Both the position numbers and the translations under genes were made by a program. Of a stretch of 64,000 nucleotides of DNA, positions 8,623 through 15,921 are shown in pieces (within the stretch, counting starts at the first letter, position 1; the number at the start of each line of letters is the position of its first letter). The stretch is from Salegentibacter sp. Hel_I_6 (GTDB taxonomy: Bacteria; Bacteroidota; Bacteroidia; Flavobacteriales; Flavobacteriaceae): the NCBI RefSeq assembly GCF_000745315.1, contig NZ_JQNQ01000001.1, positions 620,001 to 684,000 of the forward strand, written 5' to 3'. The notes beneath the pieces are model-generated. The model saw only the letters and a list, made by a program, of their open reading frames with translations. It did no database searches and was not told the DNA's origin.

Positions 8623-9813
8623 ATGCCAAGTATTTCAAACAAAGGGCGCAACATGCCCGAGTCTCCAATAAGAAAATTAGTTCCTTTTGCTGAAGCAGCC
8701 GTAAAAAAAGGAAAAAAAATATACCAGTTAAATATTGGACAACCAGATATTGAAACGCCAAAAGCAGCTTTAGATGCTGTAAAGAATAACGACATCGATG
8801 TTCTTTCTTATAGCCATTCTGCAGGTTTCGAATCTTACAGGACCAAACTGGCGAAATATTACCGCAAAAACGATATCCCTGTAGACGCACAGGACATTAT
8901 TATAACTACAGGAGGATCTGAGGCTTTACTATTTGCCATGGGCAGCATTACCGATCCCGGCGATGAAGTGATTATCCCTGAGCCTTTTTATGCTAATTAT
9001 AATGGTTTTGCGACCGCTTCTGGAGTTCAAATAGTTCCTATTAAAGGTTCTATAGAAGATAATTTCTCGCTTCCGGCAATTTCAGAATTTGAAAAACTAA
9101 TTACCGATAAAACAAAAGCGATCTTGCTTTGTAACCCTGGAAACCCAACGGGTTATCTTTATACCCGTGAGGAAATTCAGCAACTTGCCGATTTGGCGCT
9201 TAAACACGACTTATTTATTGTTGCCGATGAAGTATATCGTGAATTTGCTTACGATGGTGTAAAACATCATTCTATTATGAGCATTCCCGGCCTGGAACAA
9301 AATGCAATAATGGTAGATTCTGTTTCTAAGCGTTACAGTATGTGTGGCGCAAGAATTGGCTGCCTGGTTTCTAAAAACATAGAGGTTATGACTGCTGCAA
9401 TGAAATTTGCTCAGGCAAGATTAAGTCCGCCTACATTTGCTCAAATTGCTGCAGAAGCAGCATTAGATACCCCAGATGAATACTTTGAAGAAGTAAATAA
9501 AGAATATACCGAAAGAAGGAATCTTTTAATTGAAGGATTAGAGAGAATTCCCGGTGTAAAAGTGGCAAAACCAAAAGGTGCATTTTATTGTATCGCAGAA
9601 CTACCTATTGAAAATGCCGATAAATTTGCGCAGTGGTTACTTGAAGAATTTCAGCATAACGGGGAAACTGTAATGGTAGCGCCTGCTAATGGCTTCTACT
9701 CTACGCCCAATACCGGGATGAACCAGGTTCGAATTGCATATGTTTTGAAAAAAGAAAACTTAGAAAAAGCTATAGAAATCCTTAAAATAGCTCTGGAAGA
9801 ATATAATAATTAA
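8623..9813 (+). CDS. Pyridoxal-phosphate aminotransferase (fold type I, AspC/AAT-like)
   Basis: A 396-residue class I/II aminotransferase. Visible landmarks are the N-I-G-Q-P-D-I substrate loop, G-G-S-E-A-L (PLP phosphate contacts), C-N-P-G-N-P-T-G, the D-E-V-Y aspartate, and S-V-S-K-R-Y-S-M-C-G-A-R-I-G containing the Schiff-base lysine. The substrate is not certain; aspartate or another amino acid with 2-oxoglutarate is likely. I use the ATG at 8623, where the homologous M-P-S-I-S-N-K-G begins. An in-frame TTG at 8599 would add eight residues with no family similarity. Confidence 0.92.
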   Translation: MPSISNKGRNMPESPIRKLVPFAEAAVKKGKKIYQLNIGQPDIETPKAALDAVKNNDIDVLSYSHSAGFESYRTKLAKYYRKNDIPVDAQDIIITTGGSEALLFAMGSITDPGDEVIIPEPFYANYNGFATASGVQIVPIKGSIEDNFSLPAISEFEKLITDKTKAILLCNPGNPTGYLYTREEIQQLADLALKHDLFIVADEVYREFAYDGVKHHSIMSIPGLEQNAIMVDSVSKRYSMCGARIGCLVSKNIEVMTAAMKFAQARLSPPTFAQIAAEAALDTPDEYFEEVNKEYTERRNLLIEGLERIPGVKVAKPKGAFYCIAELPIENADKFAQWLLEEFQHNGETVMVAPANGFYSTPNTGMNQVRIAYVLKKENLEKAIEILKIALEEYNN

Positions 9814-9866
9814 GCTACCCAGGAGAAAGTTCGTGAGTGATTCATAGCAAATGATTAATTAAAACT

Positions 9867-10880
9867 ATGCAGGTTGCTGAAAATTTTTCGCTAAAAGAGT
9901 ACAATACCTTTGGAGTAGATGTAAAAGCCAGAAAATTTATTTCGGTGCATAGCACTGAAGAATTGTGTGACATTTTACAACAAACCTATGCTTCAGAAAT
10001 ATTTGTACTTGGGGGTGGCAGTAATATGTTACTCACAAAAGATATAGACAAAACAGTTATTCATATTGGCTTGAAAGGAATAGAACTTATTTCTGAAAGT
10101 CGGGATGAAGTTGTTTTAAAGGTTGGTGCCGGAGAAAACTGGCACCAATTTGTTTTATATTGTATTGAAAAAGCTTACGGCGGACTTGAAAATCTCTCCT
10201 TGATCCCTGGTAATGTAGGCACTGCCCCGGTTCAAAATATTGGCGCTTATGGCGTTGAGCTTAAAGACACTTTCGACTCTTGCGAAGCTATGCGCATTCA
10301 AACGCTGGAGATTGAAACTTTTAACCTGGAACAATGTGAATTTGATTACCGCAATTCTGTTTTTAAAAATAAACTGAAGGGAGAATATATTATTACCTCG
10401 GTAAATTTTAGACTTAGCAAAACAGACCACCAATTAAGTACTTCTTACGGAGACATCCAGGCAGAACTGGATAAAAATAAAATTAAAAAGCCTACAATAA
10501 AGAATGTTTCTGATGCCGTGGTTAGTATTCGACAAAAAAAATTACCCGATCCAAGAGAGTTAGGAAATAGTGGTAGTTTTTTTAAGAATCCTGTGATTTC
10601 CGAAACTGAATTCAAAAGATTGCAAAGGCAATTTCCCGACATGCCTTTCTACGCGTTGCACGCTAATAAGATAAAGGTTCCAGCAGGTTGGCTTATAGAC
10701 CAGGCAGGCTTAAAAGGATACCGAAAGGGAGATGCAGGGGTGCACAAAAACCAAGCGCTGGTTTTAGTGAACTACGGCAATGCCACCGGTGAAGAAATAT
10801 TAGCACTTTCTAATGAAATTCAGGATAAGATTTATAAAAAATACGGAGTTAAGTTGGAGCCCGAGGTTAATATTTTTTAA
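9867..10880 (+). CDS. murB: UDP-N-acetylmuramate dehydrogenase
   Basis: A 337-residue FAD enzyme (EcMurB-like type I). It reduces UDP-GlcNAc-enolpyruvate with NADPH to UDP-N-acetylmuramic acid in the cytoplasm. It starts with the N-T-F-G-V sequence of the family, then V-L-G-G-G-S-N-M-L and S-L-I-P-G-N-V-G-T-A-P-V-Q-N-I-G-A-Y-G (FAD binding). The catalytic serine lies in N-S-G-S-F-F-K-N-P and the terminal glutamate in L-E-P-E-V-N. It lies 53 nt after the aminotransferase. The promoter was not identified. Confidence 0.97.
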   Translation: MQVAENFSLKEYNTFGVDVKARKFISVHSTEELCDILQQTYASEIFVLGGGSNMLLTKDIDKTVIHIGLKGIELISESRDEVVLKVGAGENWHQFVLYCIEKAYGGLENLSLIPGNVGTAPVQNIGAYGVELKDTFDSCEAMRIQTLEIETFNLEQCEFDYRNSVFKNKLKGEYIITSVNFRLSKTDHQLSTSYGDIQAELDKNKIKKPTIKNVSDAVVSIRQKKLPDPRELGNSGSFFKNPVISETEFKRLQRQFPDMPFYALHANKIKVPAGWLIDQAGLKGYRKGDAGVHKNQALVLVNYGNATGEEILALSNEIQDKIYKKYGVKLEPEVNIF

Positions 10881-10976
10881 ATACTGTAGGAAAATATTTA
10901 ACTACTAACCTACAAGAAAAAATGTTTAATTGGCTTAATATTAGCAATATAATCCTCTAAATAATCATATATTTAT

Positions 10977-11058
10977 AGAATCAATATCGGGGTGCTTAGG
11001 CTGAGATATACCCGTAAAACCTGATCTGGATAATCCCAGCGTAGGAAATGTTGAATCT
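10977..11058 (+). ncRNA. Thiamine pyrophosphate (TPP/THI-box) riboswitch aptamer, orphan
   Basis: The conserved THI-box core is complete: GGGGTGC (10989-10995), GGCTGAGA (about 10999-11006), ACCCGT, ACCTGATCTGGATAATCCC and GTAGGAAA. P1 is formed by TCAATAT (10981-10987) with ATGTTGA (11048-11054). After one A-A mismatch it extends by AGA (10977-10979) with TCT (11056-11058). All bases expected to contact TPP appear intact. It is followed by an intrinsic terminator at 11087-11122, but there is no plus-strand gene behind it. The next gene (fasciclin) is on the minus strand and converges. No thiamine gene exists in the window. Confidence 0.93.
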
Positions 11059-11060
11059 AG

Positions 11061-11123
11061 AAAGACTTAATTGTCTTTTAAGAGAGAGTTTCATTTTCTT
11101 TAGAGAAAATGAAACTTTTTTTG
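11061..11123 (+). terminator. Expression-platform hairpins of the TPP riboswitch
   Basis: A small hairpin (AAAGAC 11061-11066 with GTCTTT 11073-11078) is followed by a strong intrinsic terminator. Its 13-bp perfect stem (11087-11099 with 11104-11116) has loop TTAG and a run of seven T to 11122. This is the usual form of an expression platform that stops transcription. Confidence 0.85.
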
Positions 11124-11136
11124 TTTTAGATAGGGT

Positions 11137-11175
11137 ATTAAAAAACCCGTTAGCGAACTAACGGGATGATTTTTA
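11137..11175 (-). terminator. Terminator of the fasciclin gene
   Basis: The stem CCCGTTAG/CTAACGGG has a short loop. On the minus strand it is followed by a run of six T, just beyond the fasciclin stop codon. It also closes the plus-strand riboswitch region. Confidence 0.75.
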
Positions 11176-11195
11176 ATATAAGATTAAAAGAGAAT

Positions 11196-11813
11196 TTATG
11201 AAGCCTTCTTCATCACCACACCATTTATAAGGTGTACAATTCCATTAGAAGCCTCTATATCTGTAGCAGTAATCGTTGCTGTATTTCCATTTCCATCCTT
11301 TAGTACAATATTCTCACCATCCATCATAGCGGTAAGTTCTGCACCTTCCATAGTAGAGAATGTAGCTTCACCATCACCATCTTCTATCATTTGACTTAGA
11401 TCTGATGCAGTAATTTCATCGTCTACCACGTGATATTTAAGCACTTCAGCCAATTTAGACTTATTTTCAGATTTCATTAATTCATCTAAAGTAGCTTTAT
11501 CAACTTTTTCAAAAGCGCTGTTAGTTGGAGCGAAAACAGTATATGGACCCTCATCTTCGGTAAAAGTAGTAGCCAAATCTGCATTCTGCAGGGCGCTCAC
11601 AAGAGTACTTAAGGAATCTGTTGCCATTGCTTTCGCGGCAATACTGTTAGATTCCATTTCCATGCGTTCTTCTTCGGCTTCCATTTCAGCTTGACGTTCA
11701 GCCTCTTCCTGTTCCATTTTCGCTTTTTCTTCTTCCTTTTTCTTAGAATCTTCACACGAGGTAAAACTGAAAGCAAAAGCAGCCAGAAGTATGAATAAAA
11801 ATTTAGTTTTTAG
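11196..11813 (-). CDS. Fasciclin (FAS1) domain lipoprotein; start codon not found
   Basis: One FAS1 domain with D-S-L-S-T-L-V-S-A-L, the Y-T-V-F-A-P-T-N-S-A-F block, L-K-Y-H-V-V-D and the final G-I-V-H-L-I-N-G-V. FAS1 domains act in cell-surface adhesion. The first ATG in frame is at 11717. Upstream of it the frame stays open and encodes a classical lipoprotein signal: K-T-K-F-L-F-I-L-L-A-A-F, then lipobox T-S-C with the Cys codon at 11754-11756, then a K/E-rich linker. No ATG, GTG or TTG lies between an upstream stop (11823-11825) and this signal. I place the 5' end at the CTA codon at 11813, so translation start is unresolved: a rare start, a lost start or a sequencing error. Confidence 0.7.
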   Translation of the reverse strand, partial: LKTKFLFILLAAFAFSFTSCEDSKKKEEEKAKMEQEEAERQAEMEAEEERMEMESNSIAAKAMATDSLSTLVSALQNADLATTFTEDEGPYTVFAPTNSAFEKVDKATLDELMKSENKSKLAEVLKYHVVDDEITASDLSQMIEDGDGEATFSTMEGAELTAMMDGENIVLKDGNGNTATITATDIEASNGIVHLINGVVMKKAS

Positions 11814-11939
11814 TGGTTTAAGCTAACTAATTTATCACCTAAACTTGACATTAATAGTAGTTTGCGATTAAATTTTAGTTAAAGTGTGTAAAGCTTATGC
11901 TAATATGCGCCTGAATTTTCCAAAATGCCTTTTTATTTC

Positions 11940-11947
11940 TATTTTTG
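11940..11947 (+). promoter_or_regulatory. -7 promoter element upstream of the small Cys protein/GT2 run
   Basis: TATTTTTG fully matches TAnnTTTG. It is 80 nt before the ATG at 12027, implying a 5' leader of about 70 nt. Confidence 0.4.
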
Positions 11948-12026
11948 CAGTAGCATTAATCAACAATACGCTAGTGTTGTATTTGCTAACAAACCTCAAG
12001 CTTTAAACGAGGAGAAAACGATAGCT

Positions 12027-12233
12027 ATGAAACTATTATTAATAACATTTATACTTTTAGGACTTGCATTTGCCGGAATCGCCATAAAAATATGGGGAAA
12101 GAAAGACGGTAAATTTGCGGGTACCTGTGCCAGTCAAAGCCCGTTTTTAAATAAGGAAGGTGAGGCCTGCAGTTTTTGCGGAAAACTGCCCGATGAAATG
12201 TCTGACTGTTCTGGAGAAAAGAAGACCACTTAA
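12027..12233 (+). CDS. Small single-span membrane protein with Cys motifs
   Basis: A 68-residue protein: one N-terminal membrane segment (about 2-20), a short basic turn, then a conserved tail G-T-C-A-S-Q-S-P-F with C-S-F-C-G-K and a last Cys. The C-x-x-C plus two further Cys suggest metal or disulfide binding. The same type of protein is widespread in Flavobacteriia as an unnamed membrane or secreted protein. I use the ATG at 12027, preceded by a purine-rich GAGGAGAAAA. A longer reading from 11925 has no family-like sequence. It is 4 nt from the glycosyltransferase, so the two are one operon. Confidence 0.75.
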   Translation: MKLLLITFILLGLAFAGIAIKIWGKKDGKFAGTCASQSPFLNKEGEACSFCGKLPDEMSDCSGEKKTT

Positions 12234-12237
12234 ATAA

Positions 12238-13341
12238 ATGGCAACACTTCTACTGGGGTTATTTTTCTTATTCTCTTTAATTATTCTCGCTTTTTACCTG
12301 GCTTTTTTTGCATTCGCAGGTGATAAAAGTAGAAGTTTCAGCACAACTAATCTGCCTGTTTCGGTAATTGTTTGCGCTAAAAACGAAGCCGAAAATCTTA
12401 AAAATTTCCTACCTCCTATTCTTGACCAGGACTATCCTAATTTTGAAGTAATAGTGATAAACGATGCTTCTATTGATGAAACATTAAATGTTATAAAAGA
12501 CTTCCAGTCTCGAGATGCCAGGGTTAAATTGGTAGATGTTCAAAATAACGAAGCTTTTTGGGCAAATAAAAAATACGCACTCACCCTTGGGATCAGAAAA
12601 GCACGCAATCCTTATTTAATTTTCACAGATGCAGATTGCGCCCCACAAAGCCGAAATTGGATAAAATATATGGCCGCAGGGTTTGGGGAAGAAAAAAGTA
12701 TTGTTTTAGGCTATGGAGGTTATTTTAAAAACAACCGCTCTTTATTAAATAAACTCATTCGTTTTGAAACCTTGCTCACAGCGATTCAATATTTTTCTTT
12801 TGCAAAATTAGGAAATCCATATATGGGGGTAGGAAGAAATCTTGCCTATACTTCTAAACAGTTTTATGATCAAAAAGGTTTTGCAAACCATTTACACCTA
12901 CGCTCTGGAGACGACGACCTTTTTGTTAATGAAGGAGGCAATGAAACCAATACTTTTATTTGCCATCATCCTGAAGCCACCACTAGAAGCGTTCCTAAAA
13001 CCGATTTAAAATCGTGGTTTCATCAAAAAAGAAGACACGCTTCTGCAGCTGGGTTTTACAAAACTAAAGACAAGATCTTACTCGGTTTATTTTATGCTTC
13101 CCGATTCTTTTTCTGGATTCTATTAATTATTTTACTGGCGCTTCAGTATCAATGGAAACTAGCACTGGGTGTTACAGGGCTAGTTTTACTGGTTCAAGCT
13201 ATCGTTTATGCTAAGTCGGCACAAAAACTTAATGAAACCGATGTGGTTTGGTTATTTCCGTTTTTAGAAGTATTTTTAGTATTTACCCAATTTGGCATTT
13301 TTATAGCAAACAGCATTTCAAAACCCAGGCATTGGAAATAA
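12238..13341 (+). CDS. Membrane-bound family 2 glycosyltransferase
   Basis: A 367-residue protein with one N-terminal membrane helix, a GT-A domain and C-terminal membrane helices (about 280-300, 303-322 and 335-355). The GT-A part shows V-S-V-I-V-C-A-K-N-E, V-I-N-D-A-S near residue 82, the metal-binding F-T-D-A-D-C and an acceptor-side H-Q-K-R-R-H-A-S resembling the Q-x-x-R-W loop. It would transfer a sugar from a nucleotide sugar to a membrane or envelope acceptor; which one cannot be told. The sigma factor gene starts inside its last codons. Confidence 0.88.
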   Translation: MATLLLGLFFLFSLIILAFYLAFFAFAGDKSRSFSTTNLPVSVIVCAKNEAENLKNFLPPILDQDYPNFEVIVINDASIDETLNVIKDFQSRDARVKLVDVQNNEAFWANKKYALTLGIRKARNPYLIFTDADCAPQSRNWIKYMAAGFGEEKSIVLGYGGYFKNNRSLLNKLIRFETLLTAIQYFSFAKLGNPYMGVGRNLAYTSKQFYDQKGFANHLHLRSGDDDLFVNEGGNETNTFICHHPEATTRSVPKTDLKSWFHQKRRHASAAGFYKTKDKILLGLFYASRFFFWILLIILLALQYQWKLALGVTGLVLLVQAIVYAKSAQKLNETDVVWLFPFLEVFLVFTQFGIFIANSISKPRHWK

Positions 13342-13904
13342 ATCAGGAATTGCTTCTTACCAAAATTATAGCTGCCAAAAATGGGAGTCAATCGGCTTTT
13401 AATTATCTACTCGATACTTTCTGGGATAGCGTTTACGGCTTTCAGCTTAAAAATACCGGTAATGCTTATGAATCTGAAGATATTACCATTCAAACATTTT
13501 CAAAGGCCTTTAAAAAGATTCACACCTTTGATGAGGATTATTCGTTTAGTACCTGGCTTATCGCTATTTCGAAGAATATTCATGTAGATATGCTTAGAAA
13601 ACAAAAATCTTCCATAAGATCTCAAACTACTTCAGATCAAAGTGAAAAGGTTTATCGCATTGCAGATGAAACCCCTACTATTGAAGATAAATTAATTAGC
13701 GAACAACATTTAGCACAATTGCTAACCGATATTAAACAACTAAAGCCACATTATCAGGAAGTGATTAATCTCAGGTATTTTCAGGAGAAATCTTATAAAG
13801 AAATTGCAGAAAACCTGGACGAACCCATGAACAATGTAAAAGTAAAACTACTGAGAGCCAAGAAATTGCTTGCCCAAATTATTGAAGACCGAAAATCGGT
13901 GTAA
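13332..13904 (+). CDS. RNA polymerase sigma-70 family (ECF-like) factor, TTG start
   Basis: A 190-residue sigma factor. Region 2 runs from about S-A-F-N-Y-L-L through Y-E-S-E-D-I-T-I-Q-T-F-S-K-A-F and S-T-W-L-I-A-I-S-K-N-I. Region 4 has the helix-turn-helix L-R-Y-F-Q-E-K-S-Y-K-E-I-A-E-N-L. The natural start is the TTG at 13332, giving M-E-I-N-Q-E-L-L-L-T-K, which is how the family begins. An in-frame ATG further upstream (13248) would lie entirely inside the glycosyltransferase. It overlaps the GT2 gene by 10 nt, so it is translationally coupled. No anti-sigma gene follows. Confidence 0.85.
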   Translation: MEINQELLLTKIIAAKNGSQSAFNYLLDTFWDSVYGFQLKNTGNAYESEDITIQTFSKAFKKIHTFDEDYSFSTWLIAISKNIHVDMLRKQKSSIRSQTTSDQSEKVYRIADETPTIEDKLISEQHLAQLLTDIKQLKPHYQEVINLRYFQEKSYKEIAENLDEPMNNVKVKLLRAKKLLAQIIEDRKSV

Positions 13905-13952
13905 GTTTTCACCGACTTAACAGTCTAATTTATGCAGTTCACTAGATTATTG

Positions 13953-13960
13953 TATCTTTG
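13953..13960 (+). promoter_or_regulatory. -7 promoter element for lipA
   Basis: TATCTTTG fully matches TAnnTTTG, 17 nt before the lipA ATG. No clear -33 TTG. Confidence 0.55.
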
Positions 13961-13977
13961 AAACCTAGATTTTTACT

Positions 13978-14856
13978 ATGAGTACAGACACTATAAGCCC
14001 CGTAAAAGAAAAACCAAAAGCCAAACCAAAATGGCTAAGGGTAAAACTTCCAACCGGTAAAAAATACACCGAACTTCGCAGCCTGGTAGACAAATATGAT
14101 TTGCATACCATCTGTACTTCGGGTAGTTGCCCAAATATGGGGGAATGCTGGAGTGAAGGTACAGCAACCTTTATGATCTTGGGGAATGTTTGTACCCGTT
14201 CCTGCGGATTTTGCGGGGTAAAAACCGGCCGCCCGGAAACAGTAGATTGGGACGAGCCTGAAAAGGTAGCGCGTTCTATTAAAATTATGGGTATTAAGCA
14301 CGCCGTGGTAACCAGTGTAGACCGCGACGACCTTAAAGATATGGGATCTATTATTTGGGCAGAGACCGTAAAGGCAATTCGCCGAATGAATCCAGAAACT
14401 ACTTTAGAAACACTTGTTCCGGATTTCCAGGGAAATGAGCGCAATATAGATCGTATTGTAGAAGTAATGCCAGAAGTTGTTTCTCATAATATGGAAACAG
14501 TTAGAAGGTTAACCCGCGAGGTTAGAATTCAGGCGAAATACGATCGTAGTCTTGAAGTGCTTCGCTACCTGAAGCAACAAGGCGTAAATAGAACTAAATC
14601 TGGAATTATGCTTGGCCTTGGCGAACAAGAAGATGAAGTGATCCAAACCCTGCACGATCTTAGAAGCGTAGATGTGGATGTGGTGACAATTGGTCAATAC
14701 TTACAGCCTAGTAAAAAACACCTGCCGGTAAAGCAATTTATTACACCAGATCAGTTTAAGAAATATGAAGCTATTGGCCTGGATCTTGGATTTCGCCACG
14801 TAGAAAGTAGCGCACTGGTTCGTTCTTCATATAAAGCTCACAAACATATCGACTAA
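13978..14856 (+). CDS. lipA: Lipoyl synthase
   Basis: A 292-residue radical-SAM enzyme that inserts two sulfurs into protein-bound octanoyl groups to make lipoate for pyruvate and 2-oxoglutarate dehydrogenases. The auxiliary cluster cysteines are C46, C51 and C57. The radical-SAM C-x3-C-x2-C is C72, C76 and C79, and the R-S-S motif lies near the C-terminus. Length is standard. LipB is not in the window. It is followed by gap after 17 nt, so the two may share a transcript. Confidence 0.97.
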   Translation: MSTDTISPVKEKPKAKPKWLRVKLPTGKKYTELRSLVDKYDLHTICTSGSCPNMGECWSEGTATFMILGNVCTRSCGFCGVKTGRPETVDWDEPEKVARSIKIMGIKHAVVTSVDRDDLKDMGSIIWAETVKAIRRMNPETTLETLVPDFQGNERNIDRIVEVMPEVVSHNMETVRRLTREVRIQAKYDRSLEVLRYLKQQGVNRTKSGIMLGLGEQEDEVIQTLHDLRSVDVDVVTIGQYLQPSKKHLPVKQFITPDQFKKYEAIGLDLGFRHVESSALVRSSYKAHKHID

Positions 14857-14873
14857 GTTTTTTCCTGAATTAA

Positions 14874-15881
14874 ATGAGTAAAAGCATCAATATTGCCATA
14901 AACGGTTTTGGCCGTATTGGGCGTAGCCTTTTCAGGCTTTTAATCGAAAATAAAAGCATCAACGTAGTCGCTATTAACGACCTCGCCGATGCCAAAACTC
15001 TTGCGCATTTACTAAAATACGATAGTATTCACGGTGTTTCCCCTGCTGAAATTTCTTCAGAGGGAAATAATATTATAGTTAACGGAAATTCAATCCCGTT
15101 ATTAAACGCTTCGCATCCCCGCGAAATTAACTGGAATGAGTATGATGTTGATACCGTAGTAGAATCTACCGGGAAATTTAAGACCTCAAAAGATCTTCAA
15201 CACCATATTACCAATGGCGCAAAAAAAGTGATTTTATCTGTTCCGCCAGAAGATGAAGAAATAAAAATGGTAGTTTTAGGGGTGAATGGGCACATTCTGG
15301 ATGGTAATGAAAAAATAATTTCAAACGCCAGCTGTACCACCAATAATGCAGCTCCAATGTTGAAGTTAATTCATGAAAATTTTACTGTAGAACAAGCATA
15401 TATTACTACAATACATTCTTATACTTCAGACCAAAGTTTGCATGATAAACCTCATCGCGACCTGAGAAGAAGCCGAGCGGCCGCTCAATCCATAATTCCC
15501 ACCACAACAGGAGCGGCAAAAGCCTTAACGGGAATTTTCCCAGATATTAGCGATGTTATTGGTGGCTGTGGAATTAGAGTTCCCGTTCCTAATGGCTCAC
15601 TTACCGATATGACTTTGAACGTAAAAAAAGAAACGAGCATAGAAGAAATTAACGCCCTTTTTAAACAGGCTTCAGAAAATTCTTTAAAAGGCATTCTTAG
15701 CTATACCGAAGATCCTATTGTTTCTATAGACATAAATAACAACCCACATTCCTGCATTTTTGATTCGCAAATGACTTCTGTAATTAGTGGTAAATTAGTT
15801 AAAATTATTGGGTGGTATGATAATGAAATCGGTTATTCAAGTCGTCTTATCGATTTAATTTCAATGGTTAATGATAAATAA
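14874..15881 (+). CDS. gap: Glyceraldehyde-3-phosphate dehydrogenase (type I)
   Basis: A 335-residue NAD-dependent GAPDH. The nucleotide fold begins G-F-G-R-I-G-R (11-17). D36 suits NAD rather than NADP. The catalytic C154 lies in S-N-A-S-C-T-T-N, and the catalytic His in T-T-I-H-S-Y-T. The C-terminal W-Y-D-N-E-I-G-Y-S is intact. It interconverts glyceraldehyde-3-phosphate and 1,3-bisphosphoglycerate. Whether this is the glycolytic or a second, gluconeogenic copy cannot be told from one window. Confidence 0.96.
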   Translation: MSKSINIAINGFGRIGRSLFRLLIENKSINVVAINDLADAKTLAHLLKYDSIHGVSPAEISSEGNNIIVNGNSIPLLNASHPREINWNEYDVDTVVESTGKFKTSKDLQHHITNGAKKVILSVPPEDEEIKMVVLGVNGHILDGNEKIISNASCTTNNAAPMLKLIHENFTVEQAYITTIHSYTSDQSLHDKPHRDLRRSRAAAQSIIPTTTGAAKALTGIFPDISDVIGGCGIRVPVPNGSLTDMTLNVKKETSIEEINALFKQASENSLKGILSYTEDPIVSIDINNNPHSCIFDSQMTSVISGKLVKIIGWYDNEIGYSSRLIDLISMVNDK

Positions 15882-15921
15882 CTATATTTATCTTTACTAA
15901 GCGTTTAGCTGAATTTCCCGA

